A DNA stretch of 64,000 nt from Pedobacter sp. GTDB taxonomy: Bacteria; Bacteroidota; Bacteroidia; Sphingobacteriales; Sphingobacteriaceae. Positions 7,420 to 15,515 of the stretch are shown piece after piece. The notes under the pieces are model-generated. The model saw only the letters and a program-made list of their open reading frames with translations. It searched no databases and was not told the DNA's origin. Location of the stretch: contig JAVHXV010000003.1 in assembly GCA_031119475.1 (NCBI GenBank), forward strand, positions 186,001 through 250,000, read 5' to 3'. How positions within the stretch are numbered: position 1 is the stretch's first letter; every line of letters starts with the position of its first letter. The translations under genes were made by a program, and so were the position numbers.

Positions 7420-8445
7420 ATGAAGTTAAGTGTATTGGTGCTGATTACGGCACTGGCGGTAGCGCTTTCCATAGGCATGGTCAATTTTTATTTTCAGCAC
7501 AATTGGTATTACCTATTGATATCTTTCGGCGTTTCCTTCGTGACCAGCTTTATCGTTTTTTATTACTTATTGGAAAAATACATTTACTCCAAAATTAAAT
7601 TGATCTATAAGCTCATCCACAACCTGAAGCTTGGCAAAGATCTAAAAGAGGCTCTTGGCGAATATGTAAGCTCTGATCCAATTAATGATGTGGAATTGGA
7701 AGTGAAGGAGTGGGCGGGCGCCAAAAAGAAGGAAATTGACCTGCTCAAAAAACAGGAACAGTTTAGAAGAGAATTTCTTTCCAATGTTTCCCATGAGTTT
7801 AAAACTCCACTGTTTGCCATCCAGGGCTATATCGAAACATTGCAGGATTGCCTTGTAGATGATCCTGAAATGGCCGTGAACTTCCTCAAAAAAGCTGAAA
7901 ACAACATTGAAAGGCTCAGTTACCTGATCAACGACCTGGATTCTATCTCCAAATTGGAAACGGGCGAAATGCCGATCAACTATGAAAAGTTTGATTTTGT
8001 GGTCTTGGCAAAGGAAGTAATGGACAGTCTAGAAGATCGCGCAGCACTTCATCAGATCAAATTGTCTTTTAAGGATAAATATACCGGACCAACGATGGTT
8101 GATGCCGACCGTGAAAAAATCAGGCAGATCATGATCAACCTGATCGAAAATTCGATCAAGTATGGCCATGAAAACGGAGCTACAGCCATAAAAATATTTG
8201 AGTTGCACGATCAATTTTTAATTGAGGTAACGGATAATGGGATTGGGATCGAAGAAAAGCATCTTCCACGTCTGTTCGAACGGTTTTATCGGATCGACTC
8301 GCACCGCTCCCGTAAGGAAGGGGGAACAGGACTTGGTTTGGCCATCGTAAAACATATTTTAGAAGCACATCAGCAGACCATTTCTGTACGGAGTACACCA
8401 AATATAGGCACCACCTTTGCATTTACGTTGCAGAAAAGCGTTTAG
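7420..8445 (+). CDS. PhoR-like sensor histidine kinase
   Basis: A 341-residue kinase with two adjacent N-terminal membrane segments (about 3-22 and 28-49) joined by a very short loop, then a linker, HisKA (SNVSHEFKTPLFAI, His125) and HATPase (N-box INLIENSIKYG, G1 DNGIGI, F-box LFERFYRID, G2 GGTGLGLAIVKH). It lacks a periplasmic sensor and a PAS domain. No response regulator is adjacent. Its place before a PhoU-like/Pit operon and the shared PhoP-box-like operator support a phosphate-starvation role. The partner regulator would be encoded elsewhere. Confidence 0.85.
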   Translation: MKLSVLVLITALAVALSIGMVNFYFQHNWYYLLISFGVSFVTSFIVFYYLLEKYIYSKIKLIYKLIHNLKLGKDLKEALGEYVSSDPINDVELEVKEWAGAKKKEIDLLKKQEQFRREFLSNVSHEFKTPLFAIQGYIETLQDCLVDDPEMAVNFLKKAENNIERLSYLINDLDSISKLETGEMPINYEKFDFVVLAKEVMDSLEDRAALHQIKLSFKDKYTGPTMVDADREKIRQIMINLIENSIKYGHENGATAIKIFELHDQFLIEVTDNGIGIEEKHLPRLFERFYRIDSHRSRKEGGTGLGLAIVKHILEAHQQTISVRSTPNIGTTFAFTLQKSV

Positions 8446-8532
8446 TGTTTGGCGAAGTGTGGAGAGCGATGGTCGTGGGGGAGAAAACTGAATTTGGCTT
8501 CAGCTTGTGCCAAAATCAAATTCACATTAGAG

Positions 8533-8566
8533 TTAACATTAACTTAACATAACAACCGTAGCTTTG
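8533..8566 (+). promoter_or_regulatory. PhoP/PhoB-box-like operator and -7 box before the phosphate transport operon
   Basis: TTAAC repeats at 8533 and 8544 (11-bp period; a third overlapping TTAAC at 8539) precede a perfect -7 box TAGCTTTG at 8559-8566. Repeat-to-box distance is 26 bp, identical to the kinase promoter. Fifteen of 17 bases match between the two operators. Confidence 0.65.
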
Positions 8567-8583
8567 CAACATAATCCATAGTC

Positions 8584-9225
8584 ATGAATAGTATTTTTAG
8601 CTTCTTTACGCCAAAAGACAAAAAATTTCAGCCACTTTTTGAGCAAGCGGGCACAAATGTGGTCAAGATTTCTGAAGCGCTATTGGTAGCAGTTACCGCA
8701 ACAGATATCGAGAAAAGAAAAGAGGCCATTAAGGAGGTCGAGCGCCTGGAACATGTTGGCGATGACATTACCCATACCATATTTATCGAACTGAGCAAAA
8801 ACTTCATCACACCTTTTGACCGCGAAGATATCCACTCGCTGGCCAGTGCGATTGATGACATTGCCGATTATATCCACGCCTCTGCCGGGAACATCGAATT
8901 GTACAACGTTACGAATGTGGGAGATGCGATGGTCAAACTTGCCGAGCTGCTCGTAGAAATGTGCGGCGATTTGGAAAAGGCGATCAAGGAATTGAGAAGC
9001 TTTAAGAATATCCGCGTGATTGCAGATGCCTGCGTAAGGATCAATAGTGCTGAGAACCAGGCTGATTATGTCTGTAACCTTGCCATTGCCCGATTGTTCG
9101 AATTCGAGACCAATGCAATTGAGCTCATCAAACAAAAAGAGATCTTACAGACCCTGGAAATTGCAACCGATAAGTGCGAAGATGCGGCAAACGTATTGGA
9201 GTCTATCTTGGTTAAAAACGCATAA
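8584..9225 (+). CDS. DUF47 family PhoU-like protein, Pit accessory factor
   Basis: A 213-residue, all-helical cytoplasmic protein of the DUF47/PhoU-like family. It opens with MNSIFSFFTPKDKKFQPLFE and contains the conserved E-x3-D metal-binding-type motifs EHVGDDITH (about 57-65) and DREDIHSLASAIDDIADYI (about 79-97). Proteins of this family sit with Pit transporters and are thought to tune phosphate import. Only 2 bp separate its stop from the Pit ATG, so co-translation is expected. A PhoP-box-like operator lies upstream. Confidence 0.92.
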   Translation: MNSIFSFFTPKDKKFQPLFEQAGTNVVKISEALLVAVTATDIEKRKEAIKEVERLEHVGDDITHTIFIELSKNFITPFDREDIHSLASAIDDIADYIHASAGNIELYNVTNVGDAMVKLAELLVEMCGDLEKAIKELRSFKNIRVIADACVRINSAENQADYVCNLAIARLFEFETNAIELIKQKEILQTLEIATDKCEDAANVLESILVKNA

Positions 9226-9227
9226 AA

Positions 9228-10526
9228 ATGAGTTTAACCCTTCTTTTTGTCATTATTGGCCTGGCGCTTATTTTTGATTACATCAATGGATTTCATGATG
9301 CCGCCAATGCCATTGCCACGATTGTGGCCACCAAGGTACTTTCTCCGTTCCAAGCGGTGGTCTGGGCAGCATTCTTCAATTTTTTGGCTTATTGGGTATT
9401 TGGTTTCGGCGTAGCAGACACCGTAGCCAAAACAGCCAATACCATGGATATTAACCTGGTTGTTATTTTGGCCGGTGTAATCGCTGCGATCATCTGGAAC
9501 TTATTTACCTGGTGGTTCGGGATCCCTTCCAGCTCATCTCACACCCTGATCGGCGGATTTGCCGGTGCCGCCATTGCGCATGCGGGCCTAAGTGCCGTAA
9601 ATTGGTACAAGGAAGGTAAAACCGGAGAAATGCCAACAGGCGTACTGGTCATTATCGGGTTTATTGTGATTGCACCATTTATTGGGGCCATCATTTCCTA
9701 TTTTATTTCCATCTGGCTCCTGCATTCGTCCAAAAAAAGCATCTGGCCCAAATTATTTACGTTTACCCTGCTGATCGTCACCACTTGGTACATTTATAGC
9801 CAGATCATGTTCTACGGGGAAATCAAACACCCAAGGTTCCAGTCGCACTTTTTGAGCGTGCTGTTGGAAGCACATAACATCAAATGGCTGCTGGTGGCCT
9901 TTATCGTCTATTCCATCAGTTTCTTTTGCCTGATTTTTAGTAGCCTGAACCAAACACAATCTACCGCGTGGCTGAGGAAGATGCAATTGCTTTCTTCTGC
10001 CTCATTTAGCTTGGGCCATGGTGGAAACGATTCGCAAAAGGTGATGGGAATTATCGCCGCCGCTGTAGTGGTCTATATCCATACCAGTGGCGTGGCCATG
10101 GGCGACCTACCTTCATGGTTGCATGTTGCCCTGCCAACCAAGGGTGCCAATGGAGAGGAAATTGCAGGTCATATGCCCTCATGGATTCCTTTGGCCTGTT
10201 ATAGCGCCATCGCCGCAGGTACCTTGAGCGGCGGATGGAAAATCGTAAAGACCATGGGCTCTAAAATCACCAAAGTAACTCCTTTTGAAGGTGTTACCGC
10301 AGAAACTGCCGGTGCCCTGACCCTATATTTTACCGAACACCTTAAAATCCCAGTCAGTACGACCCATACCATTACGGGGTCGATCATTGGCTCTGGATTG
10401 ACCAAAGGTGTTTCTGCCGTAAAATGGGGCGTAACCGTGAAGCTGATTTGGGCCTGGGTATTGACCATTCCGGTATCTGCCCTGCTTGCTGCGCTTGTTT
10501 ATTATGTATTGAACCTATTTATTTAG
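9228..10526 (+). CDS. Inorganic phosphate transporter, Pit family
   Basis: A 432-residue inner-membrane permease with about ten membrane segments. The two inverted PHO4-family signatures are present: GFHDAANAIATIVATK near residue 21 and GHGGNDSQKVMG in the second half. The cytoplasmic loop between the repeats is short. It should take up metal-phosphate in symport with protons or sodium; the coupling ion cannot be read from the sequence. It is the second gene of the DUF47-pit operon. Confidence 0.93.
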   Translation: MSLTLLFVIIGLALIFDYINGFHDAANAIATIVATKVLSPFQAVVWAAFFNFLAYWVFGFGVADTVAKTANTMDINLVVILAGVIAAIIWNLFTWWFGIPSSSSHTLIGGFAGAAIAHAGLSAVNWYKEGKTGEMPTGVLVIIGFIVIAPFIGAIISYFISIWLLHSSKKSIWPKLFTFTLLIVTTWYIYSQIMFYGEIKHPRFQSHFLSVLLEAHNIKWLLVAFIVYSISFFCLIFSSLNQTQSTAWLRKMQLLSSASFSLGHGGNDSQKVMGIIAAAVVVYIHTSGVAMGDLPSWLHVALPTKGANGEEIAGHMPSWIPLACYSAIAAGTLSGGWKIVKTMGSKITKVTPFEGVTAETAGALTLYFTEHLKIPVSTTHTITGSIIGSGLTKGVSAVKWGVTVKLIWAWVLTIPVSALLAALVYYVLNLFI

Positions 10527-10903
10527 CCCCCGGGCAATAGCAGCCTGATTTGCATAATCGCTTCACTATATAGTTTACAGTTATCAGTTCACAGTTTTCA
10601 AGTTCAATCCTTGTAGTACAGTTGTATTACTACAGGCAGTTAAACAATTAACCAATTAAACAGTTAACCATTTTAAGATAGCCCCGATTGGAACGGAAAG
10701 CCTTCTGCGCAGCGAAAGCTTGCAGTGCAAAGCGGGACTTCCATTGATCGAAACCACTGTCACTGTGCTTCTAATCTTAGATAAATATTCATAATTGCGA
10801 AAGTTTATTGGGAAACCAAAGTCAGGCGTTCTTGACCCGTACAGCTCCGTCCCAAAGGGACTTGTTTGGGGCTTCCGTTCGATCGTAGCAGTGTTCCTAC
10901 TTG
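10527..10903. repeat. Gene-free spacer with inverted REP-like pair
   Basis: No gene is seen in these 377 bp. A 60-bp element at 10681-10740 (GCCCCGATTGGAACGGAAAG ... AAGCGGGACTT) is matched in opposite orientation at about 10837-10886, whose reverse complement begins GATCGAACGGAAGCCCC and continues with AGTCCC. The two halves form a BIME-like inverted pair. Upstream lie a small hairpin (GTAGTA/TACTAC, 10614-10632) and A/T-rich repeats of the CAGTTAAAC type. It sits between the convergent pit and exbD genes. Confidence 0.55.
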
Positions 10904-11428
10904 TCAAATGCCTCTTTTCTTCATGAATATAGCTTCCTCATCCAAAACAGGCTGATCGCTGATGGCATAGGTGCTTACGCCGTTGATCTGCATCTCATCC
11001 AGGATATCGACCAGATTTTGATAGATCGAGCCATCTGTAGGCTTGATGATGACCAACATCCTTTTGCCTATTTCGTCGGCATGTGTCGCTGCAATTTGTC
11101 TCTTGTAGGCTAAAATCTCTCCTTTGATGGAACTCAGCTCAGACGACCTCATTTCTGCACGGTTAGGGCTGCCCATATAGTGTACCACCTGATTGTGCTT
11201 TCCCAATAAGATCGTCATCGTTCGCGATTCTGGCCAGGGAGATGCCACTCCGTCCACAGGTTTAACCACATCCATTGCCCTCATCTTGGCCAGTGAAGTG
11301 GTCAACATAAAGAAAGTGATCAATAAAAAAGCGAGATCGACCATTGCGGTAAGATCAACGCCCAGGGGTGCTTTTTTTGTTCTCCTTGTATTGGCCTGGC
11401 CATTTTGGGGAAGGTTGAGTGCTGCCAT
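10904..11428 (-). CDS. ExbD/TolR family biopolymer transport protein
   Basis: A 174-residue inner-membrane protein with one N-terminal membrane segment (VDLTAMVDLAFLLITFFMLT) carrying the conserved membrane Asp that conducts protons in ExbD/TolR. The periplasmic domain follows (ILLGKHNQVVHYM ... VDILDEMQINGVSTYAISDQ). I chose the ATG at 11428 (MAALNLPQNG) over a TTG nine codons upstream. ExbB/TolQ, TonB and TolA are absent nearby, so this is a stand-alone copy that may energise TonB-dependent receptors, including the SusC proteins in this window. Confidence 0.85.
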   Translation of the reverse strand: MAALNLPQNGQANTRRTKKAPLGVDLTAMVDLAFLLITFFMLTTSLAKMRAMDVVKPVDGVASPWPESRTMTILLGKHNQVVHYMGSPNRAEMRSSELSSIKGEILAYKRQIAATHADEIGKRMLVIIKPTDGSIYQNLVDILDEMQINGVSTYAISDQPVLDEEAIFMKKRGI

Positions 11429-11539
11429 CTGATATGTTTTAATAGGTGATGACAATCAGTATGGAATTACATAAATTCTTTGGAAATAAAAAAACCAATT
11501 CCTGATGGCTTTGTTTTTACGATATAAAACCTAACCATC

Positions 11540-11887
11540 ATGGAACAGCCAGTAGAAATGAATACGCTTAGCCAAATTTTGGAAAAATTGCGGCTCAAGG
11601 GAAAAGACAACGAAATCAAAATGTCCGATCATGGAAAGATGCAATCGGCAAACCTTAACAAAATATACAGACCAGAAGACCTGACCATTGTTAAAACCTA
11701 TCGTTTCGAAGGGATGTCAGATCCTGGCGACAATTCGGTCCTTTATCTCCTTCTGGATTCTGACGGGGATATGGGCTATATTTTGGATGCCTATGGCGCC
11801 TATACCGATAACGACGGACCGTTATTCGATGATTTCCTGAAGAAAATACCTGTCGCAGACCGCGATGAACAAGAATTGTTCAGCTAA
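11540..11887 (+). CDS. Short conserved Bacteroidota protein of unknown function
   Basis: A 115-residue soluble acidic protein. The core YRPEDLTIVKTYRFEGMSDP and VLYLLLDSDGDMGYILDAYG resembles a family of about 100-residue Bacteroidota proteins that databases often label phosphoribosylpyrophosphate synthetase. That label does not fit: there is no PRPP-binding loop and the protein is a third of the enzyme's length. It is monocistronic and followed 1 bp after its stop by a strong terminator. Function unknown. Confidence 0.75.
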   Translation: MEQPVEMNTLSQILEKLRLKGKDNEIKMSDHGKMQSANLNKIYRPEDLTIVKTYRFEGMSDPGDNSVLYLLLDSDGDMGYILDAYGAYTDNDGPLFDDFLKKIPVADRDEQELFS

Positions 11888-11888
11888 T

Positions 11889-11920
11889 AAAAAAAGCTTC
11901 CCTTTTGGGAAGCTTTTTTT
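11889..11920. terminator. Bidirectional rho-independent terminator
   Basis: The stem AGCTTCCC / GGGAAGCT with a TTTT loop is flanked by A- and T-runs on either side (11889-11920). It serves the convergent genes at 11540-11887 and 11937-13283. Confidence 0.9.
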
Positions 11921-11936
11921 ATGAAGACGCTGAGCA

Positions 11937-13283
11937 TCAAAATCCGCTATCATCAAGCGCAAAATCTATTGTTCTTTCTTTCCATTTGCCGCGGGTAAAA
12001 TCAGGAAATTCTTGGGTCTTGTTTCCTTCTTTCAGCGATTTGGTAGAGAGTGGGGCGATTACGCTCATGGTTACCGAATCATAGACATCGATCGGTGTCT
12101 GCTTGCCCTGTTTTACGGCCTGCACAAATGCATTGAACACAAACCAATCCATCCCTCCATGCCCTGCGCCAACCGCTTCCTTTTCATATTTTTTCCACAA
12201 CGGATGATCATATTTGTCGAACCACTCTTTTACTGGATCCCAGGTATGTGGCTTTGATTTGCCCTCGATATGGATGGACTTATTTACATCCATCCAAAGG
12301 CCGTTGGTGCCCTGTACCCTAAAACCCAAGGAATATGGCCTTGGCAGGTGCACATCATGCGTGAGCATTACGGTTTCACCATTCGCACAGCTGATCAATG
12401 TGGTGGTCACATCTCCATTTTTATAATCGAGCTTGGCATTGGGATGGCCAGGCGATTTACTTTCTACATAATTGGCCAGCCCCCTGGCTTTCGAACTGAA
12501 GGAAACCAGATTGGTAAACCGGTTTCCCCTATTGATCTTTGCATAATTGATGATGGGTCCGGCGCCATGTGTTGGATAAAGGTCGCCATCCCGGTCGATG
12601 TTAAACTGTGTCCGCCATTGTGCCTCGCTAAGTGCTTTTGTGCCATACTCCACGCCACCTCCGTAATATTGCTTGCCATTATTGAACAGCACCTCACGGA
12701 GATCATGCTGATAGCCCCCTTCCAAATGGACAAGCTCGCCGAATACGCCCGCCCTTAACATGTTCAATGCAGCCATGACATCTCTTCTATAACAGACATT
12801 TTCTAAGGTCATGTAGGGAATCCCTGTCCGTTCAGAAGTATTCACGATATCCCAATGCTCCTTTACCGTTAATCCGGCTATCACCTCACAGCCAACATAT
12901 TTACCGGCATTCATGGCATCTATGGCCTGTTGGTGATGGAATTGCCACGGCGTAGCGATGATTACGGCATCGATATCCTTGCGATCAAGCAGGCCCTTAT
13001 AGGCATCTATATTTCCGGTATATTCCTTGGCTGGAACACGGCCATGCTTGGCGATGAACTCGCGGCAGATTTTGAGCGAACTTTCCTGTGTATCGCAAAT
13101 GGCCACAACTTCTACATCATCCCTAAGTACTCCCTCGCTGATGTGGCTCATTCCCCTTGCACCTACGCCGATGTAGCCCAGCCTAACTTTGTCCTTATTT
13201 TTGGCAAACAATGTGCCCGTGGGCAATATACTTAGGCCAGCGACGGCCAATGTGCTATTTTTGATAAAATTCCTTCTTTCCAT
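11937..13283 (-). CDS. GH109 family alpha-N-acetylgalactosaminidase-like, NAD-dependent
   Basis: A 448-residue Gfo/Idh/MocA-fold protein of glycoside hydrolase family 109. Chosen start MERRNFIKNS (13283) gives a twin-arginine-type leader (RRNFIK plus hydrophobic stretch to LFA), absent if the longer upstream start is used. The NAD-binding motif is GYIGVGARGMSH. Family hallmarks are EGGYQHDLREVLFNNGKQ, YGGGVEYG, GDLYPTHGAGP and AGHGGMDWFV. GH109 enzymes use tightly bound NAD to remove terminal alpha-GalNAc; the Tat leader predicts export of the folded holoprotein. It is not next to any SusC/D pair. A related oxidoreductase activity cannot be excluded. Confidence 0.85.
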   Translation of the reverse strand: MERRNFIKNSTLAVAGLSILPTGTLFAKNKDKVRLGYIGVGARGMSHISEGVLRDDVEVVAICDTQESSLKICREFIAKHGRVPAKEYTGNIDAYKGLLDRKDIDAVIIATPWQFHHQQAIDAMNAGKYVGCEVIAGLTVKEHWDIVNTSERTGIPYMTLENVCYRRDVMAALNMLRAGVFGELVHLEGGYQHDLREVLFNNGKQYYGGGVEYGTKALSEAQWRTQFNIDRDGDLYPTHGAGPIINYAKINRGNRFTNLVSFSSKARGLANYVESKSPGHPNAKLDYKNGDVTTTLISCANGETVMLTHDVHLPRPYSLGFRVQGTNGLWMDVNKSIHIEGKSKPHTWDPVKEWFDKYDHPLWKKYEKEAVGAGHGGMDWFVFNAFVQAVKQGKQTPIDVYDSVTMSVIAPLSTKSLKEGNKTQEFPDFTRGKWKERTIDFALDDSGF

Positions 13284-13350
13284 GGTTAGTTTGATCAGGT
13301 TTTGTAAGTTAGAAAAAATAACACATTCATAATACTTAAAGGCAAATTTC

Positions 13351-13770
13351 ATGTGGACCTGCAGCTTGTGCGACCGTACGTTCCGACAGCAAAACCAGCA
13401 TCATTATTGTGGCGACCGAACGATTGGCCATTTTCTAAATGGCCGGAGCGAAAAGGCATTGGCTTTATTCGATCAATTGATCGAAAAGATCAGTGACATT
13501 GGGCCGGTAAAGCTCCATGCCACCAAATCAATGTTGGTTATTTCTGCAGATGTTGGTTTTGCCTACGTTATTCAGATGGGAAAGGAATTTATTGATGTGG
13601 TACTGCCCTTTGAAACGCCTTATGAAGATAACCTGTGCTTTCGGAAAATAGGCAAAGTTCCGGGAAGCAACGATTTTAACCATCATTTACGGATTATGTC
13701 TGCCGATGATTTCAATGCTGAAGTTTGCAGCTATCTGGCTAAAGCCTATGCCAATGGAAAAGCAGTATGA
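13351..13770 (+). CDS. DUF5655 domain protein with Cys/His cluster
   Basis: A 139-residue soluble protein. The N-terminus (MWTCSLCDRTFRQQNQHHYC) has a CxxC...HH..C pattern that could bind zinc. The rest fits DUF5655 (about 30-135), with KSMLVISADVGFAYVIQMG and VPGSNDFNHHLRIMSADDFN. It is divergently transcribed from the GH109 gene (67 bp gap) and overlaps the next gene by 23 bp, which suggests translational coupling. Function unknown. Confidence 0.8.
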   Translation: MWTCSLCDRTFRQQNQHHYCGDRTIGHFLNGRSEKALALFDQLIEKISDIGPVKLHATKSMLVISADVGFAYVIQMGKEFIDVVLPFETPYEDNLCFRKIGKVPGSNDFNHHLRIMSADDFNAEVCSYLAKAYANGKAV

Positions 13771-14185
13771 ATTGAATGGGCATACGATATTCGTGGAGTT
13801 TAGCCCTGGCATGCTCCGCATCAAGGGCACTAATGCCCTGCAAAGCTATTTATCGACCGACATTGAAGTACGGTCTAATGCATTAGTTGGATTCATTAAG
13901 CAAGATTATCGCTTATTTTTTGGGAAAGAAATCAACATCAGCAACAAATCTATGGTGGTTGAAATTTGGGGACATCTATTCGCCAGTCGATTTGCCTTAA
14001 GATTAAAAAAGACGTTAAATTATCGCTTCATTCGAAAGCTCAGCGAAAAGATCAGCACGAGAAGTGACACAATTGATTGTGGAGAACGGCTTTTGGATCA
14101 AAACCGATTATTCTGGGATGTGGTATCTGGGCTCAAGCCTATGATCTTATTTTTCATCCCAAGGGAAATAAAAAGAACGCGTTAA
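13748..14185 (+). CDS. Hypothetical protein coupled to the DUF5655 gene
   Basis: A protein of about 145 residues that I do not recognise. Two close ATGs (13748 and 13754) lie in the last codons of the upstream gene; I use 13748. The sequence begins MPMEKQYELNGHTIFVEFSP and has a mixed alpha/beta composition with no signal peptide or membrane segment. Codon composition resembles that of the neighbours. A weak hairpin (TTGGG/CCCAA with an A-run loop) follows the stop at about 14200-14220. No function is proposed. Confidence 0.6.
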   Translation: MPMEKQYELNGHTIFVEFSPGMLRIKGTNALQSYLSTDIEVRSNALVGFIKQDYRLFFGKEINISNKSMVVEIWGHLFASRFALRLKKTLNYRFIRKLSEKISTRSDTIDCGERLLDQNRLFWDVVSGLKPMILFFIPREIKRTR

Positions 14186-14240
14186 GACATTTGGGAAATT
14201 TTGGGCAAAAAAATACCCAATTACAACGGGAATTCCCCAA

Positions 14241-14624
14241 CTATGCGTGTTTGTGGAGTAAGCTGTTTTTTCGTCGCAGTTGAAAATAGCCCAAGGCCAG
14301 TGCAGCCCCGATCAGGATGTAGGTATGAGAATCCAGTGGTGCATTGCAAATCCATTTGTAGTTATAGAGCGTGTAATTGGTGCCGCCATAATTTCGGGTC
14401 GCGCATGGTGTATTGCTTTGTTTTACCCAGCTACAGCTACCTGAAGCTGCTGGAGTGCCTGATGGGGGACTGTAATAATCGGAGTAAAAAACACCGCTTT
14501 GGATAATACCGCAATCCGTTTTGCCTGCATACGGCGGATCGTGGGCCAGGGCGGCAGATTGCCATCCGGCAACCAGTACCACTACCCCGATAATTAATTT
14601 TAACTTAAATTTTATTGTATTCAC
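14241..14624 (-). CDS. Small exported protein with C-terminal membrane sorting-like tail
   Basis: A protein of about 127 residues. The GTG start at 14624 is preferred because it gives a compact signal peptide (short Lys-rich n-region, then LIIGVVVLVAGWQSAALA). The mature part is small and rich in Tyr, Ser, Pro and Cys (four Cys: DCG, SCSW, PCAT, ICNA). The C-terminus is a Pro-Leu-Asp segment, a hydrophobic helix (YILIGAALALGYF) and an RRK cluster. This three-part layout is like PEP-CTERM or other sorting tails. A longer TTG start at 14684 is less likely. No known family. Confidence 0.6.
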   Translation of the reverse strand: MNTIKFKLKLIIGVVVLVAGWQSAALAHDPPYAGKTDCGIIQSGVFYSDYYSPPSGTPAASGSCSWVKQSNTPCATRNYGGTNYTLYNYKWICNAPLDSHTYILIGAALALGYFQLRRKNSLLHKHA

Positions 14625-14703
14625 GAGTCTTAATAGACAATGTCCATACCATCTTTTGGGTATACAACTTTGTTGAGTAGACAATTAAAGAATTACAGGA
14701 CTT

Positions 14704-15474
14704 TTAGATGTCACAGATGGTGATGGCCTGCTGGAGAGATTCTAGTTTATTGCTGTGTGATGGAATAAATTCTTGTGCAACGTATCCGTTAAAACCAGTC
14801 TGTTGGATGGCACGCATAATAGCGGGATAGTTCAGTTCTTGGGAGTCGTCTATTTCATGGCGGCCAGGTACGCCTGCGGTATGGTAGTGCGCAATAAACT
14901 GGTGGTATGCATTGATGGTGCTGATGACATTGCCTTCATTGACCTGCATGTGATAGATATCATAAAGCAGCTTTAGGTTCGCCGAGCTTGCTAGATCAAC
15001 GAGCTGTACACCCCATGCGGTATCGTCGCATTGATAATCAGGATGATCGATTTTACTATTGAGCAATTCCATGACCAAGGTTACCTGATACCGTTCTGCC
15101 ATGGGCAATATCTTTTGCAGGCCAGATACAGCATTCTTTAGGCCCGTTTCATCATCCATTCCATTGCGATTGCCACTAAAGCAGATCAGGTTTTTATATC
15201 CCGCCTTGGCCACTAACGGGATGATTTCTTCGTAGTTTTTGATCAGCCCTGCATGATAAAGGGGATTGTTCCAGCCTTCGGTCAGGCTGATTTCGGCACC
15301 ATTGCACATGGACGAATCCAATCCATGTTTTTTTAAGACTGGCCATTCCTTCGGTCCGACGAGGTCAATGGCCTTGATTCCTATCAGCTTTGCAGCCATG
15401 CACAGTTCATCCAATGATAGCTCACCGAAGCACCAACGGCACACCGCATGATTAATGTTCCCCTTAAGTTCCAT
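14704..15474 (-). CDS. Hydroxypyruvate isomerase-like TIM-barrel protein
   Basis: A 256-residue xylose-isomerase-like TIM barrel of the Hyi (hydroxypyruvate isomerase) type. Recognised features are VCRWCFGELSLDELC near the start, metal-ligand segments MELLNSK and LLYDIYHMQ, the HYHTAGVPGRHEID segment and YVAQEFIP at the C-terminus. The start is ATG 15474 (MELKGNINHA); a longer TTG start would run into the upstream kinase gene. Homologues in Bacteroidota often carry a Tat leader, but none is seen here. The substrate is probably a small hydroxy-keto acid or sugar; not proven. Confidence 0.8.
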   Translation of the reverse strand: MELKGNINHAVCRWCFGELSLDELCMAAKLIGIKAIDLVGPKEWPVLKKHGLDSSMCNGAEISLTEGWNNPLYHAGLIKNYEEIIPLVAKAGYKNLICFSGNRNGMDDETGLKNAVSGLQKILPMAERYQVTLVMELLNSKIDHPDYQCDDTAWGVQLVDLASSANLKLLYDIYHMQVNEGNVISTINAYHQFIAHYHTAGVPGRHEIDDSQELNYPAIMRAIQQTGFNGYVAQEFIPSHSNKLESLQQAITICDI

Positions 15475-15515
15475 TTGCTGCGCAGCTAAAAGCAATCCGT
15501 TTTTCCATGTTATGC

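Noticed and set aside
10656..10907. An open frame of 83 codons on the minus strand in the pit-exbD spacer
   Set aside because: It runs through the inverted REP-like pair and overlaps the end of exbD; the composition is that of the repeats and no family pattern is visible.
14077..14506. Short plus-strand frames after the hypothetical gene at 13748
   Set aside because: They overlap the convergent exported-protein gene, lack starts with support and show no protein-like composition.
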